Assembly (NCBI RefSeq): GCF_024749165.1
Contig: NZ_CP087190.1
Span: 2,577,501 to 2,641,500 of the forward strand
Direction: 5' to 3'
Length of the DNA stretch: 64,000 nucleotides
From: Pseudomonas sp. B21-023
Lineage (GTDB): Bacteria > Pseudomonadota > Gammaproteobacteria > Pseudomonadales > Pseudomonadaceae
Shown: positions 16,543 to 31,500 of the stretch, one piece after another
Layout: each line of letters opens with the position of its first letter
How positions within the stretch are numbered: the first letter of the stretch is position 1
Position numbers and translations under genes: made by a program
The notes under the pieces: model-generated
Database searches by the model: none
The model's input: only the letters and a program-made list of their open reading frames with translations
What the model was told of the DNA's origin: nothing

Positions 16543-19500
16543 ATGCTCTTCAGCGAACTCATGGCAGCGCTTTCCACCCGTGCGATCCGACTCCAGCGCG
16601 AGGAGGCCGACCTGATCGTCGAGGGCGATGACGACACCCTCGATGACGCGCTGTGGGACGCATTGGCGGCGCACAAGCCAGCGCTGCTGGAGATGCTTGC
16701 GGGCCTGGAGGATGGCTGGCTGAGCCCGGCGCTGCGCATCACCCCCGACATGCTGCCCCTGGCCGGGCTCGACCAGGCCGCCATCGACCGCATCGTCGCC
16801 ACGCTGCCCGGGGGCGCGGCGAATCTGCAGGACATCTACCCGCTGGCGCCGCTGCAGGAAGGCATGCTCTACCACCACCTCACGGCCGCCGAGGGTGACC
16901 CCTATGTGCTGCAGGCGCAGCTGCGTTTTGCCAGCCCGGCGCACCTGCAGGCGTTCGCCGAGGCGCTCGACTGGGTGATCCAGCGCCATGACATCCTGCG
17001 CACGGCACTGGCCTGGGAATACCTGGACCAGCCGCTGCAGGTGGTGTGGCGCAAGGCGCCCCTGGCTTGCGAGGCAGTCGGAAGCCTGGACGGTGACGAG
17101 CCGCTGGAGCAATTGCGCGCCCGTTTCGACACGCGTCATTACCGCATGGACCTGGCCCAGGCCCCCTTGCTGCGGCTGGTGCATGGCCAGGATCGCGACG
17201 GCCGGGTGCTGGGCTTGCTGCTGTTCCACCACACGGTCATGGACCACACCGGCCTGGACATCGTGCGCCGCGAGATCCAAGCCTATCTCGCAGGTGATGG
17301 CGAGCGGCTGCCAGCGCCGGTGCCGTTCCGTGACCTGTTGGCCAGAAGCCGCCAGGCCCAGGACGAACAGGCCCATGAAGCATTCTTTGGCGCCATGCTG
17401 GCCGATATCGATGCGCCGACCCTGGCCTTCGGCGTCCAGGAGGTGGCCGGCCAGCCCATGGAGGAAGCACGGATCACCCTGGCGCCCGGCCTCAGCCAAC
17501 GTCTGCGTGCCCAGGCCCGGTTGCTCGGGGTCAGCCCGGCCAGCATCATGCACCTGGGGCTGGCGCGCCTGTTGGGGGCGTGGTCCGGGCGCGAGTCGGT
17601 GGTGTTCGGCAGCGTGCTGCTGGGGCGCATGGCGGCGGGCGAGGGCGGCGAACACGCCCTCGGGATGTTCATCAATACCTTGCCGCTGCGGGTCGACCTG
17701 CAGGGGCAGGGTGTGCGGGATGCACTGTTGCTGACTCACCGCCAGTTGACCGCGCTGCTCGGCCACGAACAGGCGCCGCTGGCCCTGGCCCAGCGTTGCA
17801 GCGGTGTGGTGGCGCCGATGCCGTTGTTCAACAGCATGCTCAACTATCGCCATAGCGCGGCGGGCGACGCCGCCGCGGTGATCGCAGTGGCGCCGGGCAT
17901 CGATGTGGTCGGCACCGAGGAGCGCACCAACTACCCCTTGAACCTGGCGGTCGACGATCTGGGTGTCGACCTGCGCCTGACGGTCCAGGCCCTCGCCGAA
18001 TGGGGCGCCGAGCGGCTATGCGGGCAACTGCGGCAGGTGTTCGAGGGGCTGGTGGAGGCACTCGAGCGCGCCCCCGACCTGCCCGTGCTGGCGCTGCCGG
18101 TGCTGACGCCCGAGGAGCGCCATCAACTGCTGATCGGCTGCAACACCACGGCCGCCGAACACGACCTCGACCAGCCGCTGCACGCGTTGTTCGAGCGCCA
18201 GGCGCTGCTGCATCCACAGGCGGTGGCCATCGAGGCGGAAGGTGAACAGCTGACCTATCGGCAGCTCAACGAACAGGCCAACCGCCTGGCCCACCATTTG
18301 ATCGCCCTGGGCGTGCGCCCGGACGACCGGGTGGCGATCTGCGTCGAGCGTGGCCCGTCGATGGTGGTTGGCCTCCTGGCCATCCTCAAGGCCGGTGGCG
18401 CCTATGTGCCAGTGGACCCGAGCTACCCGGCCGAGCGCATCCGCCACATGCTCGTCGACAGCGCGCCGCTGGCCGTGCTGGTGCACGAGGCCACCCGCGA
18501 GGTACCGGGCGCGCTGGCCGTGCCGCAGATAGACCTCGACCAGGCGGGCTGGGAAAGCCTGCCGGCGACCGACCCACGGGTGACCGGGCTGACTTCGCGC
18601 CACCTTGCCTATGTGATCTACACCTCCGGCTCCACCGGCCTGCCCAAGGGTGTGATGGTCGAGCACCGCAGCGTGGTCAACCTGGTGCACTGGAGCGCTG
18701 GGCTGTGCCCCGCGACTGCGGACGGCGCGGTGCTGCACAAGACTCCGATCAGTTTCGACGCCTCGGTGTGGGAGCTGTTCTGGCCGCTGGGCAGCGGCCT
18801 GCGCCTGGTGCTGGCGCGGCCCGACGGCCAGCGTGACGCGGACTATGTGGCGCGGCGAATCATCGAGTCCAGGGTCAGCGTGGTGCAGTTCGTGCCGGCG
18901 CTGTTGCAGCAGTTCCTCGAACAGGCGCGCAGCGCGCAGTGCAGCAGCCTCACCGACATCGTCTGCGGCGGGGGCGAGCTGACCGAAGCCCTGGTGCGCC
19001 AGGTACGCGAGCGCCTGCCGCAAGTGCGCCTGCACAACGTCTACGGCCCCACCGAAACCACGGTCGATTGCAGCGTCTGCACCCTGGAGCCTGATCAGCC
19101 CGTGCCGGAAGGCGCGCTGCCGATCGGCCGGCCGATCGACAACACCCGCCTTTACGTACTGGACGGCGCGGACCAGCCGCTGCCGTGGGGTGTGGCCGGG
19201 CACCTGCACATCGGTGGCGTGGGGGTTGCGCGTGGCTACCTGGGCTTGGCCGGGCAACAGGCCGAACGCTTCATCGACAGCCCGTTTGTGCGCGGCGAGC
19301 GCCTGTACCGCAGCGGTGACCTGGTGCGCCAGCGCGCCGACGGTTCGTTGCAGTTCCTCGGCCGCAACGACCACCAGGTCAAGCTGCGCGGCCTGCGTAT
19401 CGAACCGGGCGAGATCGAAGCCTGCCTGAACCGCGTGGACGGCGTGCGCGAGGCGCTGGTGCTGGTTCATGAACACCCGCACAGCGGCCAGCGCCTGGTG

Positions 19501-22500
19501 GCTTACCACACCGGCCTGGATCACGCCGCGCAGTACCTGCGCGAGCGCTTGCTGGAGCAGTTGCCCGAATACATGGTGCCAGCCTTGTTCATCCACTTGG
19601 ATGACATGCCGCTGACGCCCAACGGCAAGGTCGACCGCAAGGCCCTGCCGACCCCCGAAGCGCCAGTGCGCCAGTACCAGGCGCCCCAGGGCCCGATCGA
19701 GACCGCCCTGGCTGCGATCTGGGTGGACCTGCTGGGTGTGGGGCCCGTGGGGCGTGACGACAACTTCTTCGAACTGGGCGGCCATTCGCTGCTGGCGGTA
19801 CGCCTGGTGGAGCGCATGCGTCAGCAGGCGCTGGAGGCCGATGTGCGGGTACTGTTCAGCCAGCCCACGCTGGCCGCGCTGGCGGCCTCGGTGGGGGGGC
19901 GGGCCGCTGTCGACGTGCCGGCCAACCGTATTCCGGCAGGCTGCACGCGGATCACCGCGGACATGCTGCCCCTGGCCGATCTCGGCCAGGACGCCATCGA
20001 CACGCTGGTGCGGCAGATCCCCGGTGGCGTGGCCAACGTCCAGGACATCTACGGCCTGGCCCCGCTGCAGCAGGGCATTCTTTACCATCACCTGGCCAGC
20101 GAAGGCGCCGACCCCTATGTGGTGCAGGCGCGTTTCGCCTTTGCCGGGCAGGCCGAACTGGACGCCTTCGTCGCCGCGCTGAACCAGGTCATCGCCCGTC
20201 ACGACATCCTGCGCACCAGCCTGCATTGGCAGGGCCTGGACGAGGCAGTGCAGGTGGTCTGGCGCGAGGCGCCGCTGCTGCTGAGCCCGGCGCTCGAAAC
20301 GCCAAGGCTCGACCTCGGCCAGGCACCCTTGCTGTGCCTGAGCAGCCAGCGCCAGGCAGGGCGGCTGGAGGCGACCCTGCTGCTGCATCATATTCTTGTC
20401 GACCACACCGCCGTGGAGCAACTGATGCTCGAGGTGGGGGCGTTGCTGCAAGGCTCCGCAGAGCTGCCTGCCAGCATCCCGTATCGCAACTACGTGGCCC
20501 AGGCACGTCTTGGCGCGGACCCTCAGGCCGACGAGGCCCTGTTCCGCGAGTTGCTGGGCGATATCGACGAACCGACCGAGGCGTTCGGCCTGCGCGAGGC
20601 CATGGCCGACACCCATTCGGTGGGTGAAAGCCGTTGGCCCTTGGAGCCGGCGCTGGTCGCACGTCTGCGCGGGCAGGCCAGGGCGCTGGGGGTCAGTGTC
20701 GCCAGCCTGGTGCACCAGGCCTGGGGCCAGGTGCTGGCGCAGATGTCCGGGCGCGAAGAGGTGGTGTTCGGCACCGTGCTGCTCGGTCGCCTGCTGGGCG
20801 GCGAGGGTGCCGATCGGGCGTTGGGCATGTTCATCAACACCCTGCCGCTGCGGGTCAGCGTGGGCAGCGGCGGTGTGGCCGAAGGCGTGCGCCTGACCCA
20901 TCAGCGCCTGGCGCGCCTGCTGGCCCATGAACAGGCCTCCCTGGCCCTGGCCCAGCGCTGCAGCGGCGTGCCGGCGTCCCAGGCGCTGTTCAGCAGCCTG
21001 CTGAACTACCGCCACAGTGCCGGCCAGCCCGCGCAGGGGCCCGTCTGGCCGGGGATCGAACTGTTGGCCGCGCAGGAGCGCAGCAACTACCCGCTGGTGG
21101 TCAGCGTCGATGACTATGGGGATGATTTCCGGTTGACGGTGCAGGCCGTGGCGTCGGTCGATGGCGAGCGCGTCTGCCGCTTGCTGCAGTGGGCCTTGAC
21201 GCAGTTGGTCACGGCGCTGGAGCAGACCCCGCAGGTCGCGCTGCACAGTCTGCATGGATTGCCCAGGGTCGAACGCGATTGCGTGCTGGGTCGTTTCAAT
21301 GCCACGGCATGCGACTACCCGCGCGACCTGGCCGCCCACCGCCTGTTCGAAGCCCACGCCGCGAGCACGCCAGAGGCACTCGCGGTGATCCACGGTGAAC
21401 GCCAGTGGAGCTATGCCCAGCTCGATGACCAGGCCAATCGCCTGGCCGTCTACCTGCTCGAGCAGGGCCTACGTGCCGGTGATCGCGTGGCCTTGTTGCT
21501 GCCACGCTCCTTCGACCTGTTGGCGGCCCAACTGGCGGTGAGCAAGTGCGCGGCGGTGTTCGTACCGCTGGACGGCAATGCCCCGGTCGAACGCCAGGCG
21601 TTCATGGTCGGCGACAGCGGGGCGGCGCTGCTGCTGACCCACAGCGATCAGCCCGAAGTGGCGGGAGCGCGCCGGGTCGAACTCGACCGGCTCGACCTGA
21701 GCACCTATGCGGCTGCGCCGCTGGGGCTGGCGGTGGACGCCGGCAGCGCGGCGTACATCATGTACACCTCCGGCTCCACCGGCACGCCGAAGGGCGTGCA
21801 GGTGCCGCACCGGGCCATCGTGCGCCTGGTGATCAACAACGGTTTTGCCGACTTCAATAGCCAGGACCGCGTGGCGTTCGCCTCCAACCCGGCGTTCGAC
21901 GCCAGCACGCTGGAAGTCTGGGCGCCGCTGCTCAACGGTGGCGCGGTGGTGGTGATCGACCAGGACCAGGTGCTGTCGCGCCAGGGCCTGCGTGAGGTGC
22001 TGCTGGAGCAGGGCGTGACGGTGCTGTGGCTGACTGCCGGGCTGTTCCACCAGTTCGCCGACGACCTGCTGCCGGCGTTCCGTGGCCTGCGCTACCTGAT
22101 GGTCGGTGGCGACGTGCTGGACCCGGCGGTGATCGCCCGGGTACTGCGTGACGGCGCGCCGCAACACCTGCTCAATGGCTACGGCCCGACCGAGGCCACC
22201 ACCTTCAGCACCACCCACGAGATCACCGCGGTGGGCGAGGGCAGCATCCCGATCGGCAAACCGATCGGCAACAGCCGCTGCTACGTGCTCGACGCCCGCC
22301 AGCAACTGCTGCCGGTGGGGGCGGTGGGCGAGCTGTATATCGCCGGTGACGGCGTGGCCCTGGGTTACCTGGGCCAGCCGGAGCTGACGGCCGAGCGCTT
22401 CCTGCCGGATCCGTTCAATAGCGGCACGATGTACCGTAGTGGCGACCTGGTCAGTTGGCAGGCCGACGGCAACCTGCGTTACCTGGGCCGCGCCGACCAG

Positions 22501-25500
22501 CAGATCAAGCTGCGCGGTTTCCGCATCGAACTGGGTGAAATCGAGGCGTGCCTGGGCGAATGCCCGGGCGTGCGCGACGCGGCGGTGATCGTGCGCGAGG
22601 ACGCGCCGGGGGACAAACGCCTGGTGGCGTACTTCACCGGCGAGGCCCCGGCCATCGGCGAACTGCACGAGCACCTGCAAGGCGTGCTGCCGGATTACAT
22701 GCTGCCATCGGCTTATGTGCGACTTGAAGCCTTGCCATTGACCGCCAACGGCAAGCTCGACCGCCGCGCCTTGCCGCAGCCGGGCAGCGAGGCCGTGGTC
22801 AGCCGCGCCTTCGAGGCGCCGCAGGGCGAGGTGGAGACGGCACTGGCCGCGATCTGGGCCGAGGTGCTCAAGGTCGAGCAGGTCGGTCGCCACGATCACT
22901 TCTTCGAGCTGGGCGGCCACTCGCTGCTGGCGGTGAGCCTGGTCGAGCGCATGCGCAAGGCCGGCCTGGCTGCCGACGTGCGCGTGCTGTTCGCCCAGCC
23001 GACCCTGGCCGCGCTGGCGGCGGCGGTGGGCGCTGGACGAGAGGTGCCCGTACCCGAAAACCGTGTCCCCCACGATGCGACCCGGATCACCCCAGAGATG
23101 CTCAGCCTGATCGAACTGGACCAAGCCAGCATCGACCGCATCGTCGCCAGCGTGCCGGGCGGCGCCGCCAACGTGCAGGAGATCTACCCGCTGGCACCGT
23201 TGCAGGCGGGCATCCTTTATCACCACCTGAGCGCCGAGCAGGGCGATCCGTACCTGCTGCAGTCGCGTCTGGCCTTTGACAGCCTCGAGCGCCTGCGTAG
23301 CTGGGCTGCGGCGTTGCAACAGGTCATCGACCGCCACGACATCCTGCGCACTTCGGTGGTCTGGGAAGGCCTGGCGGAGCCGGTGCAGGTGGTCTGGCGC
23401 CAGGCCAACCTGGCGCTCAGCGAAGTCACTGGCCTGGGTGAGGAGTCAGTGATCGAGCAGTTGCTGGCGCGTTTCGATGCCCGCCAGCAGCGTCTGGACC
23501 TGACCCGGGCTCCCTTGCTGCGGCTGGTCTATGCCGAGGATCCGCGCCAGGGCGAGTGGGTGGCGCTGTTGCAGTTCCACCACCTGACCCTCGACCACGC
23601 CGCGATGGCCGTGGTCGGCGAGGAGATGCAGGTGCTGCTGGACGGGCGTGGCGCCACGCTGCCTGCCGCGGTGCCGTATCGCAATTATGTCGCCCAGGTC
23701 TGCCTGGGCGACGATCAGGCCAGCCATGAGGCGTTCTTCCGCGCCCAGTTGGGGGATGTCGAAGAACCGACCCTGCCCTTTGGCCTGGCCGATGTGCAGG
23801 GCGATGGCGGACGGGTCGAGCATGCCGCCCTGATGCTGCCTGACGCCCTGGCCCAAGGCCTGCGCGAGCAGGCCCGGCAGCGCGGCGTCAGCGCCGCGAG
23901 CCTGGTGCACCTGGCCTGGGCCCGCGTGGTCGGCGTGCTGGCGGGGTGTCACGACGTGGTGTTCGGCACCGTGCTGATGGGCCGCCTGCAAGCCGGCGAG
24001 GGCGCCGACCGCGCCCTGGGCATGTTCATCAACACCCTGCCACTGCGGGTGGATACCGCGCTAACGGTGGAGCAGGCCGTGCGCGTCACTCATCAGCGCT
24101 TGTCGGCCCTGCTCGGTCACGAGCATGCGCCCTTGGCGCTGGCCCAGCGTTGCAGCGGCGTGGCGGCTTCGGCGCCGTTGTTCAGTGCCTTGCTCAATTT
24201 CCGGCACAGCGCCGAGGCGGCCCGGGACGGTGAAGGTATCTGGCAGGGTGTTCGCCTGCTGGGCGGCGAGGAGCGCAGCAACTACCCGTTGACCCTGAGC
24301 GTCGATGACCTGGGCGAGGGTTTCTCGCTGAGCGTGCTGGCCGCCGAGGGATTGCCTGCGGCGCAGGTCGGCACGTGGATGGCCAATACGCTAGGCCAAC
24401 TGTTGCAGGCGCTGGAGCGGGCGCCGGGCCAGGGACTCGATCATCTGCCGATGCTGGATGACGAGGCTTTGCGCCAGGTGGTGGAGGGCTTCAACGCCAC
24501 TGCCGTCAATTATCCGCAAGGGCACACCGTGCATGCGCTGGTCGAGGCCCAGGCGCCCGAGGCGCTGGCCGTGGTACAGGGCGAGGTGAGCCTGAGCCAT
24601 GGCGCGCTGAACCAGCGCGCCAATCGCCTGGCCCATTACCTGATCAAGCGTGGCGTGGCACTGGGCGACCGCGTGGCGCTGTGCCTGCCGCGCGGTCCGC
24701 AGCGGCTGGTGGCGATGCTGGCCGTGCTCAAGGCCGGCGCGGCCTATGTGCCGGTCGATCCGGGCTATCCGGCGGAGCGTATTGGCTATCTGCTCAGTGA
24801 CAGTGCGCCGACGCTGGTGCTGGTCGAATCGAGCACTGAGTCGCTGGTGGGCGCGGTGGCCAAGGTGGCGCTGGATGGCGATGACTGGCTGGACCAGGCC
24901 GATGACAATCCGGTTGTCCAGGGCCTGGACGAGCATCAGCTGGCCTATGTGATCTACACCTCCGGTTCCACCGGCCAGCCCAAGGGGGTGATGGTCGAGC
25001 ACCGCACCCTGGCCAACCTGGTCCACTGGCATTGCCAGGCCTTCGACCTGGGCGCCGGCAGCCACACCTCCAGCGTCGCCGGCTTCGGCTTCGACGCCAT
25101 GGCCTGGGAGGCCTGGCCGGCGCTGTGCGCCGGGGCGGTGCTGCACCTGCCGCCGGCGCATATTGGCGGCGAACATGTCGACGAACTGCTCGACTGGTGG
25201 CTGCAGCAACCGCTGCAGGTCAGTTTCCTGCCGACGCCGGTGGCCGAGCAGGCGCTGCGCCGCGAACGCCAGCACCCGACCCTGCGCACCTTGCTGGTGG
25301 GCGGCGACCGCCTGCGCCAGTTCGACCGCGATCCGGGCTTCGTGCTGGTCAACAACTACGGCCCGACCGAGACCACGGTGGTCGCGACGTCCGGTCAACT
25401 TCAGCCGGGCGGCGCGCTGCATATCGGCAAGCCGACCGCCAATACCCGCGTCTATGTGCTGGATGCGCAGCGCCAGCCGGTGCCGGTCGGCGTGACCGGC

Positions 25501-28500
25501 GAGCTGTACATCGGTGGCGCGCAGGTCGCCCGCGGCTACTTCAACCGCCCCGACCTTACCGCCGAGCGTTTCCTCGACGACCCGTTCGCCGCTGGCCGTA
25601 TGTACCGCAGCGGCGACCTGGTGCGCTGGAACGCCGACGGCACCCTGGACTACCAGGGGCGCAACGATGACCAGGTGAAGATTCGCGGTGTGCGGGTCGA
25701 ACTGGGCGAGATCGAGGCCGCGCTCAAGGCCCAGCCGGGCATCGCCGATGCCGTGGTGCTGGTGCGCGACGAGCGCCTGCTGGCGTGGTTCACCGAAGCG
25801 GCAACGGTCGATATCGAGCGCTTGCGCGAGGGCTTGCAGGCCAGCCTGCCGGCGCATCTGCTGCCGCAGGCCTTGGTCCGCCTGGACGCCCTGCCACTGA
25901 CCAGCCACGGCAAGCTGGACCGCCAGGCGCTGCCGCAACCGGCCATGCTCGCCGCCCAGGACTACGTCATGCCGCAAGGTCCTGTGGAAACCGCCATCGC
26001 CGGGCTCTGGGCCGAAGTGCTGGGTATCGAGCAGGTCGGTCGCCACGACAACTTCTTCGAACTCGGCGGCCACTCGCTGCTGGCGGTGACCCTCACCGCG
26101 CGCCTGCGCCAGGCCGGCCTGCAGGCCGACGTGCGCACCCTGTTCGGCCAGCCGACAGTGGCGGCGCTGGCGGCGACCCTGGGCCAGGGCCGCCGGGTCG
26201 AGGTCCCGGCCAACCGGATCCCGGCCGGCTGCACCCGGATCACCCCGGACATGCTGCCACTGGTGGAACTGGAACCGGCCGCCATCGAACGCATCGTCGC
26301 CACGGTGCCGGGCGGCGCGGCCAACGTGCAGGACATCTATCCGCTGGCGCCGTTGCAGGAAGGCATCCTCTACCACCACCTCAGCTCGCCGCAGCACGAC
26401 CCCTATGTGCTGCAGTCGCCCATGGCCTTCGACAGCCTGGCGCGGCTCGAAGCCTTCGCCGCTGCGTTGCGCCAGGCCATCGCACGCCACGATGTGCTGC
26501 GTACCGCCGTGCTCTGGGAGGGCCTGGCGCAACCGCTGCAGGTGGTCTGGCGCGAGGCGCCGCTACTGGTCGTACCGCTCGAAGGGCAGGACCTGCAACG
26601 CCTGGACCTGAGCCAGGCACCGCTGATTCGCCTGCTGTACAGCGCCGATGCCGGCAGCCAACGGGTCGAGGCACTGCTGCAGTTCCACCATATCGTCCTC
26701 GATCACACCGCCCTGGAGATCATCGGCGCGGAACTGCTGGGCTACCTGCAAGGCACCACGGCACCGCTGCAGGCCCCGGTGCCTTACCGCAACTACGTGG
26801 CCCAGGCGCGCCTGGGCGTCAGCCAGGCCGAGCACGAGGCGTTCTTCCGCGAGCTGCTGGGCGATATCGACGAGCCGACGCTGCCCTACGGCCTGAGCGA
26901 CGTGCAGGGCGATGGCCAGGCTATCGAGGAAGCCCAGCTGTGGCTGGACGAGACCTTGGCCGCGCGCCTGCGCCAGCAGGCCCGGCAACTGGGCAGCAGC
27001 CCCGCGAGCCTGTTCCACCTGGCCTTCGCCCGCCTGCTGGCCGCCACCAGCGGCCGCGACAGCGTGGTGTTCGGCACCGTGCTGCTGGGCCGACTGGAGG
27101 CCGGCGAGGGCGCCGAGCGGGCGCTGGGCATGTTCATCAACACCCTGCCGCTGCGCCTGGACCTGCAGGGCGCGGCCCTGCCCGAGGCGGTGCGCCAGGC
27201 CCAGCAGCGCCTGAGCGCCTTGCTCGCCCACGAACATGCGTCGCTGGCCCTGGCCCAGCGTTGCAGCGGCGTACCGGCGCCGGCGCCGCTGTTCAGCGCC
27301 ATGCTCAACTACCGCCACGGCCAGGAGGCCAGCGAAGCCCGGCGCCTGGACTGGCAGGGCATCGAGTTCCTCGACGGTCAGGAGCGCAGCAACTACCCGC
27401 TGAGCCTCAGCGTGGACGACATGGGCCAAGGGTTCCGCCTGGTGGCCATGACCTCGGCGACGGTTGGCGCCGCGCGGGTCTGCGGGCAGCTGCGGCAGGT
27501 ACTGCTGGCGTTGGTCGACGGCCTGGAGGCGCAAACCGGGCAGACGGTGCTGCAACTGCCGGTGCTGCAGGACGAGGAACGCGCCTACCTGTTGCAGGGC
27601 TGCAACGCCACGGCGCGGGCCAATGATTCCGAGCAGCCGATCCAGGCACTGTTCGAGCGGCAGGCAGCACGCGCCCCGGAAGCGATTGCGGTGCACGCCG
27701 AGGCGGGGCAACTGAGCTACCGCGAGCTCAACATCCAGGCCAACCGCCTGGCCCATTACCTGATCGAACTGGGTGTGAAACCCGACGACCGGGTGGCGAT
27801 CTGCGTCGAGCGCGGCTTGCCGCTGGTGGTCGGCCTGCTGGCGATCCTCAAGGCCGGTGGCGCCTACGTGCCGCTCGACCCGGACTATCCGGCCGAGCGC
27901 CTCGGCCACATGCTCGCCGACAGCCAACCGCGGGCGTTGCTGGTGCAACAGGCCACCCGCGCCCTGGTGGGTTCGTCGGCGACGTTGGTCGACCTCGATC
28001 AGCCGACGTGGGGCGATCTGCCGGGCAGCAATCCGCAGGTGTCTGGCCTGACCTCGCAGCACCTGGCCTATGTGATCTACACCTCCGGTTCCACTGGCGT
28101 GCCCAAGGGGGTGATGGTCGAGCACCGCAACGTGGTCAACCTGGTGCACTGGAGCGCCGGGCTGTTCCCGAGCGAAGGCGCGGTGCTACACAAGACCCCG
28201 GTGAGCTTCGACGCCTCGGTGTGGGAGCTGTTCTGGCCGCTGTGCACGGGCCTGCGCCTGGTGCTGGCGCGCCCGGATGGCCAGCGCGACCCGCAGTACC
28301 TGGCGGAGCTGATCGAGCGGCAGCAGGTCAAGGTGGTGCAGTTCGTGCCGGCCTTGCTGCAGCAGTTCCTCGACGAGGATGCCAGCGCCGCCTGCGCCAG
28401 CCTCACCGACATCGTCTGCGGTGGTGGCGAGCTGACCGAAGCCCTGGCCCGCCAGGTACGCGAGCGCTTGCCGCAGGTGCGCCTGCACAACGTCTATGGC

Positions 28501-31500
28501 CCCACCGAGACCACGGTGGATTGCAGCGTCTGGACCCTGGAAGCGCGGGATCCGTTGCCGACGGGTGCATTGCCGATAGGCCGGCCGATCGACAACACCC
28601 GCTTGTATGTGCTGGATGCGCATGACCAACCGGTGCCGTACGGCGTTGCCGGTCAGTTGCACATCGGCGGGGCCGGGGTGACGCGGGGCTACCTGGGCTT
28701 GCCGGAGCAACAGGCCGAGCGTTTCATCGCCAGCCCGTTCGTCGACGGTGAGCGCCTGTACCGCAGTGGCGACCTGGTACGCCAGCGCCATGACGGCGTA
28801 CTGGAGTTCCTCGGCCGCACCGACCACCAGATCAAACTGCGCGGCCTACGTATCGAGCCGGGCGAGATCGAGGCCTGCCTGAACCGGATCGCGGGTGTGC
28901 GTGAGGCGCTGGTGCTGGTGCACGCGCATCCGCACAGCGGTGCGCGCCTGGTCGCCTATCACCGGGGTGAACCACAACAGGCCGACGCGCTGCGCCGGGC
29001 CTTGCTGGCACAGCTGCCGGAGTACATGGTGCCGGCGCTGTTCATCCATCTCGACAGCTGGCCACTGACCCCGAACGGCAAGTTGCAGCGCAAGGCACTG
29101 CCGCTGCCGGATCTGCAGGCGGGCGGCTACGAAGTGCCACAGGGCGAGACGGAAACCCTGCTGGCCGAAATCTGGGCGCAGTTGCTGGGTGTCGAGCGGG
29201 TAGGGCGTCACGACAACTTCTTCGAACTGGGCGGCCATTCGTTGCTGGCCGTAAGCCTGACCGCGCGGCTGCGCCAGGCCGGCCTGCAAGCCGACGTGCG
29301 CACGCTGTTCGGCCAGCCGACGGTGGCGGCGCTGGCAACCACCCTGGGGCACAGCCGCCAGGTGCCGGTTGCGGCCAACCTGATCCCGGCCGATTGCACC
29401 CGTATCACCCCGGACATGCTGCCGTTGGTGGCGCTGGAGCAGGCCGCCATCGACCGTATCATCGCCACGGTGCCGGGCGGCGCGGCCAACGTGCAGGACA
29501 TCTACCCGCTGGCACCGTTGCAGGAAGGCATCCTCTACCTGCACCTGAGCAGCGCGGACGCCGATCCATATGCCTTGCGCGCGCAATTGCGCTTCGACAG
29601 CCCGGCGCGCCTGCAGGCGTTCGCCCAGGCCCTGGAGCAGGTCATCGCCCGGCATGACATCCTGCGCACCGCGGTGCTTTGGGACGGCCTGGCGCAACCG
29701 GTGCAAGTGGTCTGGCGCCAGGCGCCGCTGCAACTGGCGCCGCTCGACGCGCAGCACCTGGCACGCCTGGACCTGGGCCAGGCGCCGCTGATCAGGCTGC
29801 TGCACCGCACCGTGCCGGGCAGCCAGCGGATCGAGGCGGTGCTGCAGTTCCACCATATCGTGCTCGACCACATCGCCATGCAGGCGGTGCAGGCCGAGCT
29901 GCGCGGCTATCTGTCGGGCCACGACGAGCCGCTGCCGCCGTCGGTGCCGTACCGCAACTATGTGGTGCAGGCGCGCCAGGGCGTCAGCGAGGCCGAGCAT
30001 GAAGCGTTTTTCCGCGCCCGCCTGGGCGATATCGACGAGCCGAGCCTGCCGTTCGGCCTGCGCGAGGTACAAGGCGAAGGGCTGGCGCTCGATGAGGCCG
30101 AGGTCGAGTTCGAGGGGGCCTGCTATGGCCGCCTGCGTGACCAGGCTCGCCAGCTGGGGGTGAGCACCGCGAGCCTGGTGCACCTGGCCTGGGCGCGCCT
30201 GCTGGGCAGTGCCTGCGGCAAGGACCAGGTGGTGTTCGGTACCGTGCTGTTGGGCCGTCTGCAGGGCGGCGAGGGCAGCGAACGGGCGCTGGGCATGTTC
30301 ATCAATACCTTGCCGCTGCGGGTCGACCTGGGTGGGCTCGGCGTGCGCGAAGGCGTGCTGGCCACGCACCGCGAGCTTTCGGCGCTGTTGCTCCACGAGC
30401 ACGCCTCGCTGGCCCTGGCCCAGCGCTGCAGCCAGGTGGCGGCGCCGCTGCCGCTGTTCAGCGCCTTGCTCAACTACCGCCAGAGCAGCCGGGCCGCGCC
30501 GCAGGCGCAAGCCTGGGAAGGTATCGAGGCGCTGGGCAGCGAGGGGCGCACCAACTATCCGCTGAGCCTGAACGTGGATGATTTCGGCGACGGCCTGCGC
30601 CTGGGCGTGCAGGTGTCTGCCCAGGTTGGCGCGCAAAGAGTCTGCGCGCAGATGCTGCAGGTGCTCGACGGTCTGCTGCTGGCGCTTGAACAGCATCCCG
30701 AGGAGCAACTGCAGCGCCTGCCCGTGCTGAGCGCCGATGAACGGCGCCAGGTGCTGGGCGCTTTCAACGACACGACCCAGGCCTACGACCTCGACCAGAC
30801 CCTGCACGGAATGATCGAGGCCCAGGTGCGGCGCACCCCTGATGCCGTGGCGGTAAAGGCAGAGGAGGGCGAGCTGAGCTATCGCCAGCTGGATGAACAG
30901 GCCAACCGCCTGGCCCATCACCTGATCGCCCTGGGCGTGAAACCCGACGACCGGGTGGCGATCTGCGTCGAGCGGGGCCTGGCGATGGTGGTCGGCCTGC
31001 TGGCCACCCTCAAGGCCGGCGGCGCCTATGTGCCGGTGGACCCGGAGTACCCGGCCGAGCGCATCCGGCACATGCTTGGCGACAGTGCCCCGCTGGCGGT
31101 GCTGGTGCACGCCGCCACACGCCATGTGCCGCAGGCCGGCGCGGTGCCGGTGATCGACCTCGACCTGCCGACCTGGCTGGAGCAACCGGCACAGGCGCCA
31201 CAGGTGGCCGGGTTGACCCCGCGCCACCTGGCCTACGTGATCTACACCTCCGGATCCACCGGCCTGCCCAAGGGGGTGATGAACGAGCACGCCGCAGTGG
31301 TCAACCGCCTGCTGTGGATGCAGGACGCCTATCGCCTGGGCGCTGACGACGTGGTACTGCAGAAGACCCCGTTCAGTTTCGACGTGTCGGTGTGGGAGTT
31401 CCTATGGCCGCTGCAGACCGGGGCACGGCTGGTGATGGCGCGCCCTGGCGGGCACCGCGACCCCGAGTACCTGCGCGAGGTGATCCGCGCCGAGCAGGTC

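Noticed and set aside
16280..16631. Short frames running out of the left MITE-like element toward xtlB (also seen in the right copy).
   Set aside because: The element is a long imperfect hairpin without coding signals; the frames read through the xtlB leader and start.
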